Source: a bacterium
GTDB taxonomy: Bacteria > Coprothermobacterota > Coprothermobacteria > Coprothermobacterales > JAADFF01
Assembly: GCA_027063755.1 (NCBI GenBank)
Contig: JAMORD010000038.1
Span: forward strand, 1-11,489
DNA: 11,489 nt
Direction of reading: 5' to 3'
Shown here in pieces: positions 8,082 to 11,489 of the stretch; position 1 is the stretch's first letter, and every line of letters begins with the position of its first letter. Position numbers and translations under genes: made by a program. The notes under the pieces were generated by a model. The model was given only the letters and a program-made list of their open reading frames with translations, ran no database searches and had not been told where the DNA came from.

Positions 8082-9398
8082 TTATGCAAACTGTTTCTTT
8101 ATAATGTCCTCAAGAGTTGGCTTTCCAATTTCCTGAAGCTCGTATCTAACTCTAACCATGGGCTTATTGACCTTAATAACGCGCTCAAGATTGATAGGTG
8201 TAGCAGAGACCACAACATCGGCATCTGTTGCATTAATGGTCTCCTCAAGATCTTTAAGCTGCTGCTCACTATAACCGACAGCGGGAAGAACCTCTTCAAT
8301 CTGGGTGTATTTCTCATATGCTGCCTTAATGGTTCCAACGGCAAACTCTTTTGCCCTGACAATCTCAGCAGCTCCATACTTAATGGCTGCGATATAACCA
8401 GCACCATAAGACATCTCACCGTGGGTCAGTGTAGGACCATCTTCAACAACGAGAACTCTCTTACCGCGAATGGCATCAGGATCTTCAACAAACAGTGGAG
8501 ATGCTGCCTCAATGATAATTGCATCTGGATTAACAGCCCTAACATTTTCTCTAACAAATTCAATATTTTCAAGGTCAGCAGTATCAACCTTGTTGATAAC
8601 AATAACATCGGCAAGACGCACATTGGTTTCACCAGGATGATAGGTAACCTCATGACCAGGTCTATGTGGATCAACAACGGTAATGGTCAGATCTGGCACA
8701 TAGAATGGAAAGTCGTTGTTGCCGCCATCCCAAAGAATGATATCGGCCTCTTTCTCGGCTTCGCGAAGGATAGCCTCATAATCTACGCCTGCATATACAA
8801 CAGCACCACGGTCAATGTGTGGCTCGTATTCCTCTCTCTCTTCAATGGTGCAGTTGTGTTTATCAAGATCCTCATATGTGGCAAATCTCTGGACTCTCTG
8901 TTTTACAAGATCTCCATAAGGCATAGGGTGTCTAATAACAACAACCTTTTTGCCCATTTCTCTGAGAATCTCTACAACTCTTCTTGTTGTCTGAGACTTA
9001 CCAGAACCTGTACGACCGGCAACAACGGCAATAACAGGCTTAGAAGATTTTATCATGGTGTGACCTGGGCCAAGAAGCATGTAGGATGCACCAGCTGCAT
9101 GAACAAGACTGGCTTTATGCATGACATATTCATGAGATACATCTGAATAAGAGAATACGACAAAGTCTACATTATATTTCTTTATAAGTTCCGGAAGCTG
9201 TTCTTCAGGATATATAGGAATACCCTCTGGATAAAGTTTTCCTGCAAGTTCCGCAGGATACACTCTGCCCTCAATGTCAGGAATCTGGGTAGCGGTAAAT
9301 GCGACCACCTCATATTCCTCATTGTCTCTAAAATAAGTGTTAAAGTTGTGGAAGTCGCGGCCTGCCGCCCCCATGATGATGACTTTCTTTCTATCCAT
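8082..9398 (-). CDS. Cyclic 2,3-diphosphoglycerate synthetase-like P-loop GTPase
   Basis: Member of the predicted-GTPase family related to archaeal cyclic 2,3-diphosphoglycerate synthetase; the bacterial role is not established. The 438-residue protein has an N-terminal Rossmann-like region (KKVIIMGAAGRD at 4-15, to about 115), then a P-loop domain: GRTGSGKS at 128-135, a Walker B/G3-like WDGGNND at 223-229, and a G4-like NKVD at 269-272. A C-terminal alpha/beta part (about 315-438) ends in KKQFA. The ATG at 9398 is chosen because AAAGGGGG lies 8 nt upstream; extension to 9503 would run across the promoter and into the cupin gene and has low-quality sequence. Codons are notably rich in C-ending choices, suggesting high expression. 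It is first in the argF-arcC-cda operon, so a role around carbamoyl phosphate or another energy-rich acyl phosphate is possible, but unproven. Confidence 0.85.
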   Translation of the reverse strand: MDRKKVIIMGAAGRDFHNFNTYFRDNEEYEVVAFTATQIPDIEGRVYPAELAGKLYPEGIPIYPEEQLPELIKKYNVDFVVFSYSDVSHEYVMHKASLVHAAGASYMLLGPGHTMIKSSKPVIAVVAGRTGSGKSQTTRRVVEILREMGKKVVVIRHPMPYGDLVKQRVQRFATYEDLDKHNCTIEEREEYEPHIDRGAVVYAGVDYEAILREAEKEADIILWDGGNNDFPFYVPDLTITVVDPHRPGHEVTYHPGETNVRLADVIVINKVDTADLENIEFVRENVRAVNPDAIIIEAASPLFVEDPDAIRGKRVLVVEDGPTLTHGEMSYGAGYIAAIKYGAAEIVRAKEFAVGTIKAAYEKYTQIEEVLPAVGYSEQQLKDLEETINATDADVVVSATPINLERVIKVNKPMVRVRYELQEIGKPTLEDIIKKQFA

Positions 9399-9406
9399 TA
9401 CGGATT

Positions 9407-9414
9407 CCCCCTTT
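9407..9414 (-). promoter_or_regulatory. Ribosome binding site fixing the GTPase start
   Basis: On the minus strand AAAGGGGG stands 8 nt before the ATG at 9398. It decides against the longer frame beginning at 9503. A short CCTT-CAGA-AAGG stem could form just upstream and partly cover it, which is a weak, speculative translational control. Confidence 0.75.
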
Positions 9415-9426
9415 CTGAAGGATATT

Positions 9427-9435
9427 TGATATACT
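9427..9435 (+). promoter_or_regulatory. Extended -10 promoter for the cupin gene
   Basis: The plus strand reads TGATATACT, an extended -10 (TGn plus TATACT, 5 of 6 consensus). No convincing -35 lies at 16-18 nt upstream; the region there is C-rich. Predicted start is near 9442, giving a leader of about 26 nt. It faces the minus-strand -10 and overlaps that promoter's start region, so the two probably compete. Confidence 0.5.
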
Positions 9436-9443
9436 ACACTTAG

Positions 9444-9473
9444 ATTATAGCAAAGGAGGGGGATATTATGCAA
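9444..9473 (-). promoter_or_regulatory. Extended -10 promoter for the minus-strand operon
   Basis: The minus strand carries a consensus -10 TATAAT (9449 to 9444) preceded directly by TGC, forming an extended -10 TGCTATAAT. A partial -35, TTGCAT (9473 to 9468), is 18 nt upstream and matches mainly in its TTG. Transcription should begin near 9437, leaving a leader of about 40 nt before the GTPase ATG, too short for a riboswitch. The -35 lies on the start codon of the cupin gene and the spacer on its ribosome site. Confidence 0.75.
9452..9462 (+). promoter_or_regulatory. Strong ribosome binding site of the cupin gene
   Basis: AAAGGAGGGGG is followed by 5 nt and the ATG at 9468. It is a near-consensus Shine-Dalgarno site and fixes the start of the cupin. 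It also forms most of the spacer of the opposing promoter. Confidence 0.85.
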
Positions 9474-9815
9474 AAGCCATTCATTACACATATTGATACT
9501 CATCCTAAAGAAGAGGTTTATGGCTTAGAAGGGGTATGGATTCAGTGGCTTCTTTCCAAAGACATTGGTGTTCCTACATTTGAAATGAGGTATTTCACTG
9601 TTGAACCAGGAAAAGCCACCCCTTATCATAAACATGAGTGGGAACATGAAACTTTTTTTGTAAAAGGTAAAGGTAAACTTCATACCGAGTTCGGAGATTA
9701 TGAACTAACACCGGGTACCGCAGCATATGTTCCACCAAATGTTAAACATCAATTTGTTAATGTAGGAGACGAACCCATGAACTTTATTTGTATTATTCCC
9801 AAGAGAAAGGATTGA
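9468..9815 (+). CDS. Small single-domain cupin protein
   Basis: A 115-residue cupin_2-type beta-barrel protein; its substrate is unknown. Cupin motif 1 reads as H54-x-H56-x4-E61 within PYHKHEWEHET, followed by FFVKGKG. Motif 2 is G83..YVPPNVKHQFVN with the fourth ligand His94. All four expected metal ligands (two His, Glu, His) are present, so it should bind one divalent metal. Such stand-alone cupins include sugar-phosphate isomerases, dioxygenases and metal or ligand sensors, and nothing in the sequence chooses between them. It lacks a signal peptide or membrane helix, so it is cytoplasmic. It is followed after 4 nt by the TIM-barrel gene, with which it probably forms an operon and perhaps one pathway. 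It is transcribed away from the GTPase operon. Confidence 0.88.
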   Translation: MQKPFITHIDTHPKEEVYGLEGVWIQWLLSKDIGVPTFEMRYFTVEPGKATPYHKHEWEHETFFVKGKGKLHTEFGDYELTPGTAAYVPPNVKHQFVNVGDEPMNFICIIPKRKD

Positions 9816-9819
9816 TTCC

Positions 9820-10608
9820 ATGTTTTTTCTCCCCGCATCATCATTTAGCGACAAACAGGGTATAGAGACAGCCAAACTTGCACTTGAACATGGCTTTGAT
9901 GGTATTGAGCTGTGGGGTGATGGACTTGTTTTGCTTTCCGAGTCTGAAATAGAAGAAACATATAGGTTTTTTAAAGATAATCCATTAAAACTTTCTGTGC
10001 ATTTACCATACCTTGATATCAACATTGCTAGTGCTAATCCAGACATTCGTCGTGTATCTCTTGAGCTATCTACACGAGCCCTCATAACGGCGAGGCGTAT
10101 AGGTGCTCGTCTCGCTGTTGTTCATACCGGTAAACCCACAGGAACTAAGACCGTTGACTTTTCTCATATAAACATTTCATCATCAGAAGATTCTATATAT
10201 CGCCTCTTACAAGTGGCTTCAATAACAGGTAGCACATTACTAATAGAAAACGGTGTAAAAAGGGAGTTATTTTCCAGACTTGATAGTTTTATCGCCTTCG
10301 CAAGAAAATTTCCCACTGCGGGTATATGTCTTGATGTTGGGCATGCCCATACAATGAGATGGAACTTTGATGGCATGAAAAATGCATACGATGTAGTAGA
10401 ACGCATTAAGTATATTCATGCCCACGATAACAATGGCAAATATGATGAGCATAAACCTATTGGTTACGGAACGGTTAAATGGGAAAAGATTGTTTCCTTT
10501 CTAAAGGGTCGCATTATATTGCTGGAAATAAGAGAATTTAACGATATAAAAGATTTTGTAGAGAGTAGGGAGAAAATTCTCTCCCTACTCTCTTATTTTA
10601 ATGAGTAG
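9820..10608 (+). CDS. TIM-barrel protein of the endonuclease IV / sugar isomerase (AP_endonuc_2) superfamily
   Basis: A 262-residue xylose isomerase-like TIM barrel. Residues spaced like the endonuclease IV metal cluster are visible: H61 (SVHLPY), H102 (VVHTG), E143 (LIENG), D172 and H175 (LDVGH), H200 (IHAHD), D209 and H211 (DEHKPIGYG), and E236 (LLEIREF). Nine candidate ligands are thus retained, more than the E-D-H-E set of typical sugar isomerases such as IolI. The DEHKPIGYG segment resembles the DRHxxIG segment of endonuclease IV. The protein is shorter than classical Nfo (about 280), and the DNA-intercalating residues were not identified, so it may be a sugar or sugar-phosphate isomerase or epimerase instead. 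The ATG at 9820 follows the cupin stop by 4 nt, with AAAGGA upstream. Its 3' end holds a terminator hairpin and overlaps the RNase J gene by 11 nt. Confidence 0.85.
   Translation: MFFLPASSFSDKQGIETAKLALEHGFDGIELWGDGLVLLSESEIEETYRFFKDNPLKLSVHLPYLDINIASANPDIRRVSLELSTRALITARRIGARLAVVHTGKPTGTKTVDFSHINISSSEDSIYRLLQVASITGSTLLIENGVKRELFSRLDSFIAFARKFPTAGICLDVGHAHTMRWNFDGMKNAYDVVERIKYIHAHDNNGKYDEHKPIGYGTVKWEKIVSFLKGRIILLEIREFNDIKDFVESREKILSLLSYFNE
10561..10601 (+). terminator. Intrinsic terminator inside the 3' coding end of the TIM-barrel gene
   Basis: A perfect 13-bp stem pairs GAGAGTAGGGAGA (10561-10573) with its complement at 10580-10592, around a 6-nt loop. On the plus strand it is followed by TTATTTTAA, a U-rich tail. 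The hairpin encodes residues 248-258 of the TIM-barrel protein, in frame. The gene's own TAG is at 10606-10608, beyond the likely release site. On the minus strand the hairpin lies just after the RNase J stop, but the tail there (TACAAAATC) is poor in U, so that side would be a weak terminator. Confidence 0.8.
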
Positions 10609-11489
10609 GTATTATTCTAACCTCTATATGTGGTTTTTGTCTCCATTTTGACGCCAACCGTGATGTGATTTTCTCCTTCATCCTATCCTCTTTTTGTTTT
10701 ATTGTAAGATCGGGCCGAGAAATAATTTCCCCAGCTGCAGAGGAAATATATTGTTTCAAGCTCTTTAATTCATCTTCATTGCCGACATACGCACCTTTTA
10801 CAATAAGGTCCTGCAGTTTGGCCTTATTTCTCCTGTCAAGTGTAAAAATAGCAACAATGATACCCTCCTTGGCAAGTTCCATACGCTGATTAACAACTGT
10901 TGTTGAAATATCTATTACCCCTCCATCAACAAGAATTTCTCTGGCAGACGCCATCTCTTTGACAACTGTAGCTTTACCGCTATCAAACACAATAGCATCA
11001 CCACGCTCAAGGATAAAAACCTTATCTTCAGAAACGGCTCGTGTCTCTATTGCCAGCTTTTTATGAGAGACAAGTTGGCGACGCTCACCATGAACGGGAA
11101 CAAAATATTCAGGTTTGACAAGGTTGAGCATTAAACGAAGCTCCTCCATAGATGCATGGCCAGATGCATGAACAAGAAAGTATTCAGAATATACCACTTC
11201 TACACCTTTCTTAAAAAGGCGATTGATGACATCAAAGATAGCCCTTTCATTTCCAGGAATAGGATCGGCAGATATAACCACAACATCATTGGGTTGCAGT
11301 TTAATAAATCTATGCTTATCGTATGCCATACGGGTAAGTGCCGAAAGGGGTTCTCCCTGAGTACCCGTGCTAAGAATTACCTGTGATTCAGGTGGTAAGG
11401 CTAAAGCATCGGAAACAGAAACAATAATGTCATCATAATCGGCAAGAAAGCCCAACTTTCGTGACAGCTGTGTAATCTTTACAATACCC
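10598..11489 (-). CDS. rnj: Ribonuclease J, C-terminal half (5' end outside window)
   Basis: RNA-processing enzyme of the beta-lactamase/beta-CASP family, with 5'-3' exonuclease and endonuclease activity in mRNA turnover and rRNA maturation. About 296 codons are visible; the family is usually about 550, so the N-terminal metallo-beta-lactamase motifs lie past the right edge. Visible are the beta-CASP segment TGTQGEPLSAL, ISADPIPGNERA, the metal-binding HASGHAS, and PVHGERRQL (His of the last beta-lactamase motif), then LERGD and VDGG. The C-terminal domain ends ASKWRQKPHIEVRIIPTH, matching the R-KP-I-P pattern of RNase J tails. The TTG at 11455 is not the start, since the frame stays open to the window end. 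The stop TAA at 10598-10600 lies in the U-rich tail of the converging gene's terminator. Paralog number (J1 or J2) cannot be told. Confidence 0.94.
   Translation of the reverse strand, partial: GIVKITQLSRKLGFLADYDDIIVSVSDALALPPESQVILSTGTQGEPLSALTRMAYDKHRFIKLQPNDVVVISADPIPGNERAIFDVINRLFKKGVEVVYSEYFLVHASGHASMEELRLMLNLVKPEYFVPVHGERRQLVSHKKLAIETRAVSEDKVFILERGDAIVFDSGKATVVKEMASAREILVDGGVIDISTTVVNQRMELAKEGIIVAIFTLDRRNKAKLQDLIVKGAYVGNEDELKSLKQYISSAAGEIISRPDLTIKQKEDRMKEKITSRLASKWRQKPHIEVRIIPTH

Noticed and set aside
8082-8130. Possible internal promoter for argF near the GTPase 3' end
   Set aside because: Several A/T-rich -10-like words occur (for example CATAAT and TATGAT), but none has a -35 at proper spacing.
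8052-9146. Long plus-strand open frame (364 codons) opposite the GTPase gene
   Set aside because: Its translation is low-complexity, rich in Asn, Ile, Leu and Cys, without a recognisable domain, and it lies exactly antisense to a well-supported P-loop protein. It is a frame shadow.
9399-9503. N-terminal extension of the GTPase to 9503
   Set aside because: The added 35 residues would overlap the cupin start and the promoter, and a good ribosome site supports the ATG at 9398.
1-11489. Mobile elements, CRISPR arrays, tRNA or rRNA genes, defence systems
   Set aside because: No transposase, repeat array, tRNA-like fold or terminal repeat pair was seen; the window is filled by housekeeping-type genes.

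Overview
The window is a gene-dense stretch of a bacterial chromosome, AT-leaning, with almost no intergenic DNA. The cdaA-cdaR-glmM-glmS order is the classical c-di-AMP/amino-sugar operon of Bacillota and relatives. RNase J, a methionyl-tRNA synthetase with a CxxC...CxxH zinc knuckle, and strong GGAGG-type ribosome binding sites fit the same picture. A cyclic-2,3-diphosphoglycerate-synthetase-like GTPase beside ornithine carbamoyltransferase and carbamate kinase is reminiscent of thermophilic anaerobes, including deep-branching bacterial phyla. This placement is an inference; no rRNA or other decisive marker is present.

Layout. Positions 1-9398 hold eight minus-strand genes read right to left: cDPGS-like GTPase, argF, arcC, cdaA, cdaR, glmM, glmS and metG (the last cut by the window edge after its catalytic core). 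Gaps are 4-70 nt, or genes overlap, so they could form one unit of about 9.4 kb from a strong extended -10 promoter at about 9444-9473. The only sizeable interruption is a GC-rich hairpin (8039-8059) between the GTPase gene and argF. Two plus-strand genes follow: a small cupin (9468-9815) and an endonuclease IV/xylose-isomerase-type TIM-barrel protein (9820-10608). They start from a promoter that lies face to face with the minus-strand promoter. A converging minus-strand gene, the C-terminal half of RNase J (10598-11489, open at the window edge), overlaps the TIM-barrel gene by 11 nt.

How the genes may work together. CdaA makes c-di-AMP, CdaR is its membrane partner, GlmM makes glucosamine-1-phosphate (and in studied species restrains CdaA), and GlmS supplies glucosamine-6-phosphate from glutamine. 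ArgF and ArcC share carbamoyl phosphate. The GTPase-like protein has no assigned role here; its position suggests a link to the carbamoyl-phosphate pair. The cupin and TIM-barrel pair look like a small metal-dependent enzyme module of unknown substrate.

Most notable points: overlapping face-to-face promoters at 9427-9473; a strong terminator hairpin inside the 3' coding end of the TIM-barrel gene, which may yield mRNA without a stop codon; a nearly complete endonuclease IV-like metal-ligand set in a protein without an obvious DNA-repair context; and the uncharacterised GTPase linked to argF-arcC and the c-di-AMP operon. No mobile element, CRISPR array, tRNA or rRNA was seen, and no gene-free stretch exceeds 70 nt.
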